Shown here: positions 16,687 to 24,575 of the stretch, piece by piece
Numbering within the stretch: the stretch's first letter is position 1
Layout: the number at the start of each line of letters is the position of its first letter
DNA from: a virus
Reading direction: 5' to 3' (one strand)
Length of the DNA stretch: 32,950 bases
IMG/VR virus record: IMGVR_UViG_3300025000_000296
Coordinates: 1-32,950 of that record
Made by a program: the position numbers and the translations under genes
The notes under the pieces: generated by a model
What the model saw: the letters and a program-made list of their open reading frames with translations, nothing else
The model's database searches: none
Told to the model about the DNA's origin: nothing

Positions 16687-17955
16687 TTATTTGAGATTCG
16701 GATCGATTCCCATCCCTCGGCGAACTCTCTCTTCTTGGATCAATTCAACCGTGGTCTTCAGTACTGGCTTACCCTCTGCATTAGTCTTGTAGAAACGACT
16801 AAAGGCATGCAAACGATGCCGGCAACATGGATGTAAGGGAACACAGGGGATCCACTCTTTTGTTAGTCTTCCGTAATTACTTTTACCTACCCATATGTAC
16901 TTCAGAGGGTCGGCACCCGGGTCTGAGGTCACTATGAACGTCTTTCCTTCGATTAACTTTTTGCAGTAATCACAGGACCCTTCAACAGGCGGTATCCAGA
17001 CTTCTGTACCTTCAGCGCACCCCGCGATAAAAGTATCTGAACTAGCCATGGCAAGCTCTGTAATAGCCACTCTGCGCCAGTCTCTGTTCTGATCTCCGAA
17101 GGCATCAAAGAGGGCTTGAGCTAGCTTCTGAGCACCCCAGCGCTCATTCTGTGCTCTAATCACTAGTTGCCGGACACCTGCCCGGTGTTTATTACTGATT
17201 TCTTGAATCTTGTCCCCTGCTCGTAGGTTCGCATGTTCTACTGCTCTAAGCTCTTGGGGTTGCAATGGAAGGATCTTTACTGTCCTACCCTCAGCCTTAG
17301 CCCTCTCTTGCTCTTTGAGAGTCAATACTAGGCCTTCATGCTCTGCCTCTTTGATCGTCGAAGGAAAGCGGTCCACAAAGGCCCCAACCGTACTCAGCAT
17401 CTCAGTGTCTGCATGACTTCTGATCTTAGCAATAAAGGCTGCTCTTATAGCAAACTGTTCAGCTAATTTTGCGTAGTCTGGTAGCTTCTGTTTCATGATA
17501 TCGTCGATCTGCTTAAGCTTAGCTTTAGTCCACTCAGTCCCCTCTTGCAGTAGCTTAGCAAAAGCATTGCGCTTAGTCTTCGACAAGTTGATAAGGTCAC
17601 TAAGCTTGTGTTTTCCATTGTCTAGGGCCTTAAACAGTTGATCCTCATAAGCTAAGAACTCAGGACTAAAGGCCTTCTGTAGCTGTACTGGCTCATCGCT
17701 TAACTCTAGTGCTGCGATTAGTTCTGCCATATTTTCCATTGCTGGACCCACTAGAATTTCATAGAGTTCATCTTCAGCTTCACCTAATAGCTGCTCATCG
17801 TTCGTGGTCCACACTGTACGCTCTAATCCAGAGGCCTTAGGACTTTTAACATTTAAGGCCTTAGACAGCTCAGAGACTATTTGAAGTTTATGGAAATTTG
17901 ACAGATCTTTTAGGGTCTTCGGAAGTACGATATTCAATTGCTTCAACCTCCTCAA
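16687..17955 (-). CDS. MuF-like minor head protein
   Basis: This 422-aa protein follows the portal gene by six bases, the classic place for a minor head/head-morphogenesis protein. Its C-terminal half has the SPP1 gp7/MuF-type features: GDQNRDWRRVAITELAMASSDTF, then CDYCKKLIEGKTF, and the closing VPLHPCCRHRLHAF with paired cysteines and histidines that may bind metal. The N-terminal part is helical. LQK-A occurs at 92-95 (EPVQLQKAFSPEF), matching the cleavage-like peptide in the giant proteins and protease; trimming there would remove 94 residues. A palindrome CTTCGGAAG at 17917-17925 encodes Leu-Pro-Lys. Family assignment is confident; cleavage is inference. Confidence 0.8.
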   Translation of the reverse strand: MRRLKQLNIVLPKTLKDLSNFHKLQIVSELSKALNVKSPKASGLERTVWTTNDEQLLGEAEDELYEILVGPAMENMAELIAALELSDEPVQLQKAFSPEFLAYEDQLFKALDNGKHKLSDLINLSKTKRNAFAKLLQEGTEWTKAKLKQIDDIMKQKLPDYAKLAEQFAIRAAFIAKIRSHADTEMLSTVGAFVDRFPSTIKEAEHEGLVLTLKEQERAKAEGRTVKILPLQPQELRAVEHANLRAGDKIQEISNKHRAGVRQLVIRAQNERWGAQKLAQALFDAFGDQNRDWRRVAITELAMASSDTFIAGCAEGTEVWIPPVEGSCDYCKKLIEGKTFIVTSDPGADPLKYIWVGKSNYGRLTKEWIPCVPLHPCCRHRLHAFSRFYKTNAEGKPVLKTTVELIQEERVRRGMGIDPNLK

Positions 17956-17961
17956 CTCCTT

Positions 17962-19767
17962 TTAGTAGTCTCCCCATTCAATGGATACCTGCAGTTCCTC
18001 TTCTTCAGGACTTAGCATTTCCGAAGTATCTAAGCTCTTTTTGAGCGGTGGCTTCTTAGCTTGTGCCTGGGCCTTTGCTTTCATCTGCTCAATGTTCGTT
18101 TGATGCTTTTGGTCAAGTTGTTTACCTTCAAGGCCTTGCTTATGCGCCTTATCAGCCATCGCCAGCTGGTGTTCTTGATCCAGCTTCTTAGCCTCTAGGC
18201 CTTGTTGGTGCTGCTTATCCATGACTTCTAAAGCCTTACCGTGGGCATCATCAGCGGTCATTTTCTCTTGAGCCCCATCAATAGCTCCTTGTTGCTGTTG
18301 CTGTGCTTGCTGATCCTCTGCCATTTTAGCATTGACTTCAGCCATAAACACTTGAATCAGCGTAGGGTTACCAGGGGCTGTTGTCCACTGCGCTGGCTTA
18401 CCCTCTTCGTCAAGTAGTTCATCCATGTCTTCTTTTTTCCGGATCTCTGCGACGACGACAACACCTGAATCGATCTGCTCCTTATACCGAGCCCACTTCT
18501 GTTCCTCATCCTGTTCATCAATACCAATCCAAGTGAAGGCGTACTGATCATCAATCCGGTCCACGATTTCTGAATTGAAGGTATTGGCTAAGAACTGCAT
18601 GAGCGGGACGAATCCTTTATCCTTTGACTGGTCTATCTTGACTTCTGTATTGTCACTCTTCATAGTCCCACTACCACCGCTGGTCCAAGACTTAAATCCC
18701 ACCTCATTGGGATCGATCTGATACACTGCACAGGCGATATTGAACAGGAATTCTAAGAATTCGTTGAACTCCATATCCCGATTATTGTTTTTAAAGTTTG
18801 TGAACTTAAAACCTTGACCCTCTTTCAAGGCCATCACAGGTACAGCCCACTTACCGGATGCTCCACTGGTCATTGCCTTCCAGTGCTTCTTAAAGCCCTC
18901 CAGGTGTGAGTCTTCATAGCTGCCTACAATCTCTAGTATGCCCTGAGGTAGATGTGATTCACTAAAGTAGCTTGTATTATACCGGACGCTATTCATGATC
19001 CCTGTGATAATCTCAATGAGTGTTTCAAGCTCTGACATTCCGAAGTCCACCATGTTGATATCTGTCTGAGGATTACGAATAGCAAAGCACAACTCGTCTT
19101 CTGTAAACTCTGCAATGATCTGGCCATTAACCCTCTGCACATAGGATATATCCTTAGCAATTGACTGTCCGGCCCGAGTCATTGGTTCATAGACAGGCAT
19201 CTCCCGCTCTTCACCTACTAAATTACTCGCTACAAGCTCAATCGTTGCACCGTCTATAGCCCATACCTCTGCTATGGTTCCTTTGCGGTTACCTACATTC
19301 TCAAAGGTTACAACGTCAAGCGTCAAGGTATCCCGTACAATCTTACGCATGAACTTATCAAAGTTATCCTTACGCTTAGCATTGGGTACTGCACCTGTAG
19401 TCATAAAGAACTCTTCAAGCTCGAAGGCTCGCTTCTTCTGAGCCTCGTTCATCTTAGCTTCTCGATCCTTCAGTACGATTTTAAAGCCCATATCCCCTTC
19501 GAACCGTGGCCTTCGAGAGAAACGAGCTACTTGATTAAGGCGCGTGTTAATGATTGCAGCAACCGCCGGAATCTTAGCCATTCTCCTAAGGGTAGAATAG
19601 GGTACAGCCGTAGGCTTTTGCCTTAACCCATTAGATCCTGTTGTCATATAGGGGTCAATAATTGCAGACTTAGGGTTTCCCATCTTTATCCTCTCTCCAC
19701 TAGCGAAGGCCTTCAGAAGCTCTTCAGCCTTAGGAGCTGTTGCACAAATGTCTAGTATCTCACTCAT
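17962..19767 (-). CDS. Phage portal protein
   Basis: This is 601 aa from ATG 19767; the ATG six bases earlier is only one base from AAAGGAGG and is unlikely to be used. The core (about 50-450) fits tailed-phage portal proteins: YSTLRRMAKIPAVAAIINTR near the start, then VNGQIIAEFTEDELCFAIRNP, NEFLEFLFNIACAVYQIDPNEVGF and MQFLANTFNSEI. It would form the dodecameric ring at the packaging vertex. The C-terminal region (about 500-575) has an unusual Gln/His/Lys-rich repeat with units like DKQHQQGLEAKKLDQEHQ. LLK-A at 17-20 and LKK-S near the C-terminus resemble the LxK cleavage peptide. It lies between the terminator at 19794-19831 and the MuF gene. Confidence 0.85.
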   Translation of the reverse strand: MSEILDICATAPKAEELLKAFASGERIKMGNPKSAIIDPYMTTGSNGLRQKPTAVPYSTLRRMAKIPAVAAIINTRLNQVARFSRRPRFEGDMGFKIVLKDREAKMNEAQKKRAFELEEFFMTTGAVPNAKRKDNFDKFMRKIVRDTLTLDVVTFENVGNRKGTIAEVWAIDGATIELVASNLVGEEREMPVYEPMTRAGQSIAKDISYVQRVNGQIIAEFTEDELCFAIRNPQTDINMVDFGMSELETLIEIITGIMNSVRYNTSYFSESHLPQGILEIVGSYEDSHLEGFKKHWKAMTSGASGKWAVPVMALKEGQGFKFTNFKNNNRDMEFNEFLEFLFNIACAVYQIDPNEVGFKSWTSGGSGTMKSDNTEVKIDQSKDKGFVPLMQFLANTFNSEIVDRIDDQYAFTWIGIDEQDEEQKWARYKEQIDSGVVVVAEIRKKEDMDELLDEEGKPAQWTTAPGNPTLIQVFMAEVNAKMAEDQQAQQQQQGAIDGAQEKMTADDAHGKALEVMDKQHQQGLEAKKLDQEHQLAMADKAHKQGLEGKQLDQKHQTNIEQMKAKAQAQAKKPPLKKSLDTSEMLSPEEEELQVSIEWGDY

Positions 19768-19793
19768 AGTCATGCCTCCTTTACCTAAAACAA

Positions 19794-19831
19794 AAAGAGC
19801 AGACGAAGGTTGTCCCCTTCCTCCGCTCTTT
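19794..19831 (-). terminator. Terminator upstream of portal
   Basis: A 16-bp stem with two mismatches (19794-19809 with 19816-19831) has a 6-base loop and is followed on the minus strand by a TTTTTGTTTT-type run. It lies after the Ig-like domain gene and just before the portal ribosome binding site, so it would reduce portal transcription from upstream. Confidence 0.75.
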
Positions 19832-19859
19832 CTTTAATTCCCCCTGGGTCGTGGTTAGC

Positions 19860-20594
19860 TTATACTTGATTACTTATCGTAATTACAGCAGTGCCTATAA
19901 CTCCTGATCCATCATGAGCTAGGGCTTTAACTGTCACTGTACCATTGGTCAGCGCCGTTAATATGCCTTCTGCGCTAATCTCTGCGGTCCCTGTACCTGG
20001 TATAACGCTAAGGACAACCGTTCGATCTGTTGCCCCAACAGGCAGCGCATCAATCTGCATCTCTAGGGTGCCTCCATCAACTTCAATAGTCGTGGCATCC
20101 CCTGCTCCAGTCACTGTTAGACTCTGTACCCATACACTCTGATTACTTAAGGTGATTACCTTAGTACCCGCGGTCTTAGTCACATCATTAGCCGTTGCCT
20201 TCACTGTGACCGTTCCATCTGTCAGTGCCTGTAATAAGCCATCAGCACCAATTACCGCTGTTCCTGTGCCAGCTGCAACGCTCCATGCTACTGACTTATC
20301 CGTAGCAATAGCCGGAAGAACTTCAGCTAACATCTGCAGCCTAGCCTTATCCACGGCAATGGCTACTGCACCACTAGTTCCAGTGACATTGACCGTTAGC
20401 ACCTTCGTAGGGAAAGTTCCTCTTCCGAAGATCTGGCCACAATTAGGGCAGTGCTTCTCACCTGCAGCTCCGGGCCTTGTTGAATTAATACCCTTCGGTA
20501 CGACTTTTACCTGACACTGTGGACACTTAGCAAGCAGCTTACTTGCACTTTCATCAATGCTGGTGTATTCTCGTGTATCTCCGATTTGAGTCAT
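19860..20594 (-). CDS. Zinc-ribbon and tandem Big2 Ig-like domain protein
   Basis: This 244-aa protein has an N-terminal zinc ribbon with CPQC at about 24-27 and CPNC at about 49-52, followed by two tandem bacterial Ig-like (Big2-type) domains of about 85 residues. Each contains the pattern GTA-I--G-L-ALT-GTVTVKA. Such domains commonly decorate phage heads and tails and bind cell-surface carbohydrates. Its place between terminase and portal, with its own terminator, suggests a virion decoration protein. An intact palindrome CTTCCGAAG (20422-20430) lies in the frame reading Ile-Phe-Gly-Arg. Confidence 0.75.
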   Translation of the reverse strand: MTQIGDTREYTSIDESASKLLAKCPQCQVKVVPKGINSTRPGAAGEKHCPNCGQIFGRGTFPTKVLTVNVTGTSGAVAIAVDKARLQMLAEVLPAIATDKSVAWSVAAGTGTAVIGADGLLQALTDGTVTVKATANDVTKTAGTKVITLSNQSVWVQSLTVTGAGDATTIEVDGGTLEMQIDALPVGATDRTVVLSVIPGTGTAEISAEGILTALTNGTVTVKALAHDGSGVIGTAVITISNQV

Positions 20595-20627
20595 ATAAAT
20601 TCCTCCGTCCCTTTACGTATTAAGCTA

Positions 20628-20654
20628 ATAATACCATTATTTACGATAAATCAA
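20628..20654 (-). promoter_or_regulatory. Possible promoter for the Ig-like domain gene
   Basis: On the minus strand TTGATT is followed after 15 bases by TGG-TATTAT, an extended -10-like element. The spacing is short, so this is a weak call. A stem (AATAGTCTT with AAGACTATT) around the palindrome CTTCGGAAG at 20666-20674 lies just upstream. Confidence 0.3.
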
Positions 20655-20678
20655 TAGTCTTTTTACTTCGGAAGACTA

Positions 20679-20951
20679 TTAGACTTTACTACGACGCTCA
20701 TTTCTACGGTATGGGCTTCTTGTAGGCTTATCGATATGGGTTAGCTCCCAGTTATGCTTTGGTGGTGGTTCTAGCCAGAGTTTGCTAGGCTTTTGTTTTT
20801 CGCATCGGTCCTTAAGAGCGAGTATGCACCTGTCACACTTGGGCTCCTTTGCCCCTGCAAAGAATCCAAGGATTAGACAACCGATAATTACCCCCGCTAG
20901 TAGTATGGGTATAACCCATCCGACATGCACAGTCCATCCAACGTCTACCAT
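20679..20951 (-). CDS. Small membrane protein with a Cys motif
   Basis: This is 90 aa. One hydrophobic segment (about 11-31, VGWVIPILLAGVIIGCLILG) is followed by CDRCILALKDRC and a basic tail ending RRNERRSKV. GGAGG lies nine bases before ATG 20951. It sits between the Tad2-like gene and the Ig-like domain gene. I do not recognise a family; the topology suggests a single-pass inner membrane protein with a cytoplasmic basic tail. Confidence 0.55.
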   Translation of the reverse strand: MVDVGWTVHVGWVIPILLAGVIIGCLILGFFAGAKEPKCDRCILALKDRCEKQKPSKLWLEPPPKHNWELTHIDKPTRSPYRRNERRSKV

Positions 20952-20967
20952 ATTCCCCTTCCTCCTC

Positions 20968-21579
20968 TTAGCTCTTCATGAGCTTATAATCTTCGGCTAG
21001 CAGGGCTGCCGACTCTGCATCATCCCAATAGCTTAGATTACCATCGCACATCCGGCCTTTTTTGATATCATTATCCACGAGCTCTAACCAATAGACCGCA
21101 TTATCCCCATCCATCCAGTAGGTCCTTGTGATCTTATGCCCCAACTTCAGAAGCTGTAGAGCCATTGTGAAATCAAAAGTTGCACCATCTAGCGACTTTA
21201 TGTTTATAGTATTAGGTGCAAGAAGTGCTGTTACCTTAGGTGCTCCTTCATAGCACATAGCAGTTCTCCACGCTTTCTTGAGTGCCTCGATCTCTTCAGG
21301 TAAAGGATCTTCTTTTAACTTGATTAGAAAAACACTCGAATCGAGCGGTTGTATTTCTAGACCTGCCCCTATAGTTCTACGAGCCTCAGCTTTTGTGTAT
21401 GCCTTCTCAAACTGAGCTTTTGGGGACCATGAAGTGTACCCGTCTTCGTACTTCACTAAGTAACCATTACCTTCTGCATCTGCATTTGACGCATCTATAA
21501 ACCTATTTAGTAACTTAGCTGCATCCTCTCCTGTCATAGGCTTTGCCTCGATCATCTTAAATCCAATGTACTTATCCAT
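20968..21579 (-). CDS. Phage protein with C-terminal DUF2829/Tad2-like domain
   Basis: This is 203 aa from ATG 21579, nine bases after AAGGAGG; an earlier ATG touches the ribosome binding site directly. The N-terminal domain (YIGFKMIEAKPMTGEDA, then GYLVKYEDGYTSWSPKAQFE) is a recurring phage domain seen in lysis and accessory proteins. A short middle domain (about 70-130) follows. The C-terminal 71 residues fit DUF2829: FDFTMALQLLKLGHKITRTYW, then VYWLEL, ending LLAEDYKLM. DUF2829 proteins include Tad2, which sequesters the Thoeris signalling nucleotide. I infer a candidate anti-Thoeris protein; other DUF2829 proteins have no known role. It sits just after the large terminase gene. Confidence 0.65.
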   Translation of the reverse strand: MDKYIGFKMIEAKPMTGEDAAKLLNRFIDASNADAEGNGYLVKYEDGYTSWSPKAQFEKAYTKAEARRTIGAGLEIQPLDSSVFLIKLKEDPLPEEIEALKKAWRTAMCYEGAPKVTALLAPNTINIKSLDGATFDFTMALQLLKLGHKITRTYWMDGDNAVYWLELVDNDIKKGRMCDGNLSYWDDAESAALLAEDYKLMKS

Positions 21580-21596
21580 TTGTTTCATCCTCCTTT

Positions 21597-23417
21597 TTAT
21601 ACCCAGAAGTCTCCCCCACCACCGCTTTTTGTAATCTTCCGTAGAGCAATAGATAGGTAATTCGCTGCATGGGCGAAATGGTCCCCACCAGGCATACAGC
21701 CAACTCGCTCAGTGATAATCTCTTTCTTAGTCTTCTCATCCTCTTCGATATCGCGTATCAAGACAATGTTTGTCAAGTGCTTGATAAAGAAGGTTTCAAA
21801 GAGGGGATTTAGCACAACCCATGCAGGTATTACAAAGAGTCCCTCACGGAAGGCCCGGGCCATAAGCTTAAGAGCTAATGTACGGTCTACATTAACCTTA
21901 GCATCGTCTTCACTCCATTGGTCATCAACATTCTTAGTTGAGGTCGTTGATAAATTAGGGTAAAAGCAGCTGAAGACTTTACCCGGGAATACCTGCATGA
22001 GCTCCCAGTTACGGTCCTTCCCATAGCCAGCGTCAAAGACTCCACGCCGTGCGTCCCACTGTCGCATCTTATCAGCAGTTCTGGTTATGTGTGGGTTGTT
22101 CTTCCGGCCATCTGTAGTCACAGCTTCTTCGTCTTTAACGTCCCATATGTCTAGGATTATGACCTTGCTCGGGTTATCTGGATGGGGCATACCAGCAATT
22201 CCCCATGATGTGTTCCCCCAGTCTACACCTAAGCACACACGATCCCTTCTAAGGTCATAGGGATTTGTGAGGGACGTGTCACAGCATCTAAGGATATCTC
22301 CCTTTGATACCATGATATTATCCCCGAGGTAGGTTAGGCCAATAACATAGTTCATGAACAGCTGCTCTAGCTTGTAGTCAGCTTTCTTCTGCATGAGTTG
22401 GCTAGCGCTAATCCATGGGCACATGAGCTGGCTAATCTGATAACCCCTGATTCGGTCCCTATGTGGGTAGAGCGGTTGCCATGTACCATTGATCCGCATC
22501 TCATCACTGATAGGCCTCTTACACTTCAAACAAATGTAGATGTATCTATCTGACCCTTGTACCCAGTCATAAACTAGGTGCAGGTTATGATTGGGTCTAT
22601 CATGACGGTCTACAGTAAGCTGCTCTATGCCCTTCGGAAAGTCATGAATCATCGTAGTCCAGTGGCCACAGTGCGGGCACTTCATAAACCAGTGCTGCTG
22701 GTCTGAATCTTTAAAGCTTGCATTCACACCGACGCCTGGGAGACTAGGTGTTGATACATCCCTTCTCCAACCATAGGCGCTGGATGATAGCGTTTCGTTG
22801 AATGCTATCATTACGTTGGGTGCCATCCGGTCAATCTCATCGAACACTACAACGTCGCAGGGTATACCTTCTCCGGCCTTAGGTGTACTACCACTACGGA
22901 AGTAGAGCCAGCTATTGTCTCCCATCTTCCGTAGGCGTACATTATCCACAGGATCTTCACCCTGCTTCTTTTTCCCTGTCTTTGGGTCATAGCCCATACG
23001 ACTCTTCACATGGGGGGATTCTCTCATAACCTCTTCAATACGAGTCTTTGAGAAGTCTGCCACCTGATCAAACGTTGGGAAGACGTAGACAATAGACGAA
23101 TAGGGGTGTGTATCTGCAAACCATAGGACTTCTCTAACCTCATTCTCACTGGCCCCACACTGCCGAGACTTTTGCTCTGATTTATAAGGGTGCTGATCAT
23201 CCAGCATCTGCTGAAGGAACTGCCTCTGCCCACGGAGCCCTATATTCTGCTCTTGAGGTGATATCTGAAAGGGCTTCCGTAGGTCCAAGGAGCCATCAGG
23301 ATTAAGCTGTTCGAAGCGATAAGGCTTTCCCCTTAGCTTAGTGTGAAACTGAGCCCATATAGAGGGCCTGGTGCGCACTTGGTAATCAAATATCTCCTGT
23401 CTTGAAAAACCCTCCAT
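21597..23417 (-). CDS. Terminase large subunit, GpA-like
   Basis: This is 606 aa from ATG 23417, with GGAG eight bases upstream; a GTG at 23426 overlaps the previous stop but lacks spacing. The ATPase half has KSRQCGASE (about 84-92) as Walker A and VVVFDEID (about 189-196) as Walker B. A zinc-binding insert follows with CPHCG and CLKC. The nuclease half starts at LGVDWGNTSWGI and continues with DAGYG and GGDHFAHAANYLSIAL. This zinc insert and layout match the GpA family of lambda-like terminases. It pumps DNA into the prohead through the portal and cuts it. Motifs appear intact. Confidence 0.9.
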   Translation of the reverse strand: MEGFSRQEIFDYQVRTRPSIWAQFHTKLRGKPYRFEQLNPDGSLDLRKPFQISPQEQNIGLRGQRQFLQQMLDDQHPYKSEQKSRQCGASENEVREVLWFADTHPYSSIVYVFPTFDQVADFSKTRIEEVMRESPHVKSRMGYDPKTGKKKQGEDPVDNVRLRKMGDNSWLYFRSGSTPKAGEGIPCDVVVFDEIDRMAPNVMIAFNETLSSSAYGWRRDVSTPSLPGVGVNASFKDSDQQHWFMKCPHCGHWTTMIHDFPKGIEQLTVDRHDRPNHNLHLVYDWVQGSDRYIYICLKCKRPISDEMRINGTWQPLYPHRDRIRGYQISQLMCPWISASQLMQKKADYKLEQLFMNYVIGLTYLGDNIMVSKGDILRCCDTSLTNPYDLRRDRVCLGVDWGNTSWGIAGMPHPDNPSKVIILDIWDVKDEEAVTTDGRKNNPHITRTADKMRQWDARRGVFDAGYGKDRNWELMQVFPGKVFSCFYPNLSTTSTKNVDDQWSEDDAKVNVDRTLALKLMARAFREGLFVIPAWVVLNPLFETFFIKHLTNIVLIRDIEEDEKTKKEIITERVGCMPGGDHFAHAANYLSIALRKITKSGGGGDFWV

Positions 23418-23422
23418 AGTGC

Positions 23423-23629
23423 TCACTCCATCTTCCGTTTCTTAGGTGCTCTGTTTCTATGCTTGTCAATTAAAAACTGGATGAACTCTTTCTTAAGCCC
23501 AAGTACTTCTAGTAGCTTAGTAAAGGCCCAATCCCATGCATAGCATACACCCACAACGAGCAGACCAGCGAGTCCAGCTAAGGATAGGATAATGATCGCA
23601 TGTAGTAAAGTGTCAGATACCTTGAACAT
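23423..23629 (-). CDS. Small membrane protein (68 aa)
   Basis: One hydrophobic segment (about 8-34, LLHAIIILSLAGLAGLLVVGV) is followed by an amphipathic stretch and a basic tail ending APKKRKME. Its stop overlaps the GTG of the terminase frame. It follows another tiny membrane gene by four bases. Function is unknown; a holin-like role cannot be excluded, but the position before terminase is not typical for lysis genes. Confidence 0.5.
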   Translation of the reverse strand: MFKVSDTLLHAIIILSLAGLAGLLVVGVCYAWDWAFTKLLEVLGLKKEFIQFLIDKHRNRAPKKRKME

Positions 23630-23633
23630 AATG

Positions 23634-23822
23634 TCACTTCCCTTGCTGCCAATTATAATACTTAGGCTTCCTGCCTAAGCTTTTGATCTTAATATACCGA
23701 GCTCTTAAGTACTTGACTACCTTCCGTAGCTTAAGGATCTCTACCACGAATACTAGACTGACGACCATAAGTCCTAATGTAAGTGCAATGATGATCGATA
23801 CAGTTGTCCCTGCATCATACAT
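23634..23822 (-). CDS. Small membrane protein (62 aa)
   Basis: This protein has one N-terminal hydrophobic segment (about 7-29, TVSIIIALTLGLMVVSLVFV) and a basic C-terminal half (KVVKYLRARYIKIKSLGRKPKYY). GAGGAGG lies nine bases before the ATG, a strong site. It sits 37 bases after the rha gene and just before the next membrane gene. No family recognised. Confidence 0.5.
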   Translation of the reverse strand: MYDAGTTVSIIIALTLGLMVVSLVFVVEILKLRKVVKYLRARYIKIKSLGRKPKYYNWQQGK

Positions 23823-23859
23823 CGGTGTATTCCTCCTCTATGCTCTGACCTATTTAACC

Positions 23860-24450
23860 TTAGTCCTCGACTTCTGTACCCGCTTCTAATTTCTTTTGCT
23901 TGGCTTCAAGCCTCGTCTGTTGCTTTAAGCGTTTTCGTTCTATTCTTGTTGCCACCTTGTCTCTAAATTTTAGTATCATATCGTACATATCTGTGCTAAG
24001 CCAAAAGAACCCCTCACGAAATGTCATGCCTTTAGGCACTAAGTAGTCAAATACTTCTATAGGCATTCCATTTGTAGTAGTCAGATTAACGAGCGGTATT
24101 TCTGGAACTACAGGTTTTTTGTGGTACTCCTGTATCAACCATATAAAAGTATCGATGTAGTCTAGTTTGCAATCCAGTGCTTTTTTACCAGTAAATCCTC
24201 CTACAAGTAGTATAAAACCCTTAAACGTTATGTCATAAAATCTTTGTGTTCTACCTTGAGCATCTGTGTATTCTTTTAGGATAAAGTAGTCTTTTGAGAT
24301 ATGCGCAAAATTGCGCATATCTATTTTGGGTATTAAATTTTCAATGGCGCGTACTACATCCCTATGGACCTTTTCAAAATTTTCAGCAATAATACGGCTA
24401 TCTACTGTATCAGTACCATTATTAATTGCTATCTTTGTTAGCTCATTCGT
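23860..24450 (-). CDS. rha: Rha-family antirepressor, apparent ACG start
   Basis: This protein of 196 aa matches Rha phage regulatory proteins: VDSRIIAENFEKVHRDVVRAI at about 17-37, then DITFKGFILLVGGFTGKKAL and a charged C-terminus. The frame is open back to codon ACG-AAT-GAG (24450), which gives the family-like start 'NELTKI'. A GAGGG site lies about nine bases upstream of the ACG. An ATG a few bases further on is out of frame and stops after two codons. The next in-frame ATG (24318) would remove about 44 residues of the conserved N-terminal region. So the start is either non-canonical or the gene is disabled by a T-to-C change. Rha proteins act in the lysogeny/lytic switch of some phages; the exact role here is inferred. 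Confidence 0.75.
   Translation of the reverse strand, partial: TNELTKIAINNGTDTVDSRIIAENFEKVHRDVVRAIENLIPKIDMRNFAHISKDYFILKEYTDAQGRTQRFYDITFKGFILLVGGFTGKKALDCKLDYIDTFIWLIQEYHKKPVVPEIPLVNLTTTNGMPIEVFDYLVPKGMTFREGFFWLSTDMYDMILKFRDKVATRIERKRLKQQTRLEAKQKKLEAGTEVED
24298..24321. repeat. Palindrome inside rha
   Basis: Eleven-base arms (GATATGCGCAA and TTGCGCATATC) flank two central bases within the rha coding region. It encodes Asp-Met-Arg-Asn-Phe-Ala-His-Ile. It may be a protein site or RNA hairpin over the internal ATG. Confidence 0.5.
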
Positions 24451-24467
24451 AGCCTATCACCCTCTTT

Positions 24468-24505
24468 ACTTAATTAATGGAATAAAAGTATTCCATTAAT
24501 TAAGT
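24468..24505. promoter_or_regulatory. Operator-like perfect 17-bp inverted repeat
   Basis: Two 17-base arms (24468-24484 and 24489-24505) are exact reverse complements, separated by four bases. The dyad lies between the divergent rha (-) and ribbon-helix-helix (+) genes, directly downstream of the rha -10 element. It is well placed as an operator, possibly bound by the ribbon-helix-helix protein. Confidence 0.7.
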
Positions 24506-24534
24506 AGTATAATATAGCGTAGTTTAATTAGCAA
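24506..24534 (-). promoter_or_regulatory. Promoter of rha
   Basis: On the minus strand TTGCTA (24529-24534) and TATACT (24506-24511) are separated by 17 bases, a good sigma-A-type arrangement. The 17-bp dyad operator starts right after the -10 element, so binding there would block initiation. Confidence 0.65.
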
Positions 24535-24575
24535 TGACATTGTGCTATACTACTCTAAAAAGGAGGTATAACTTT

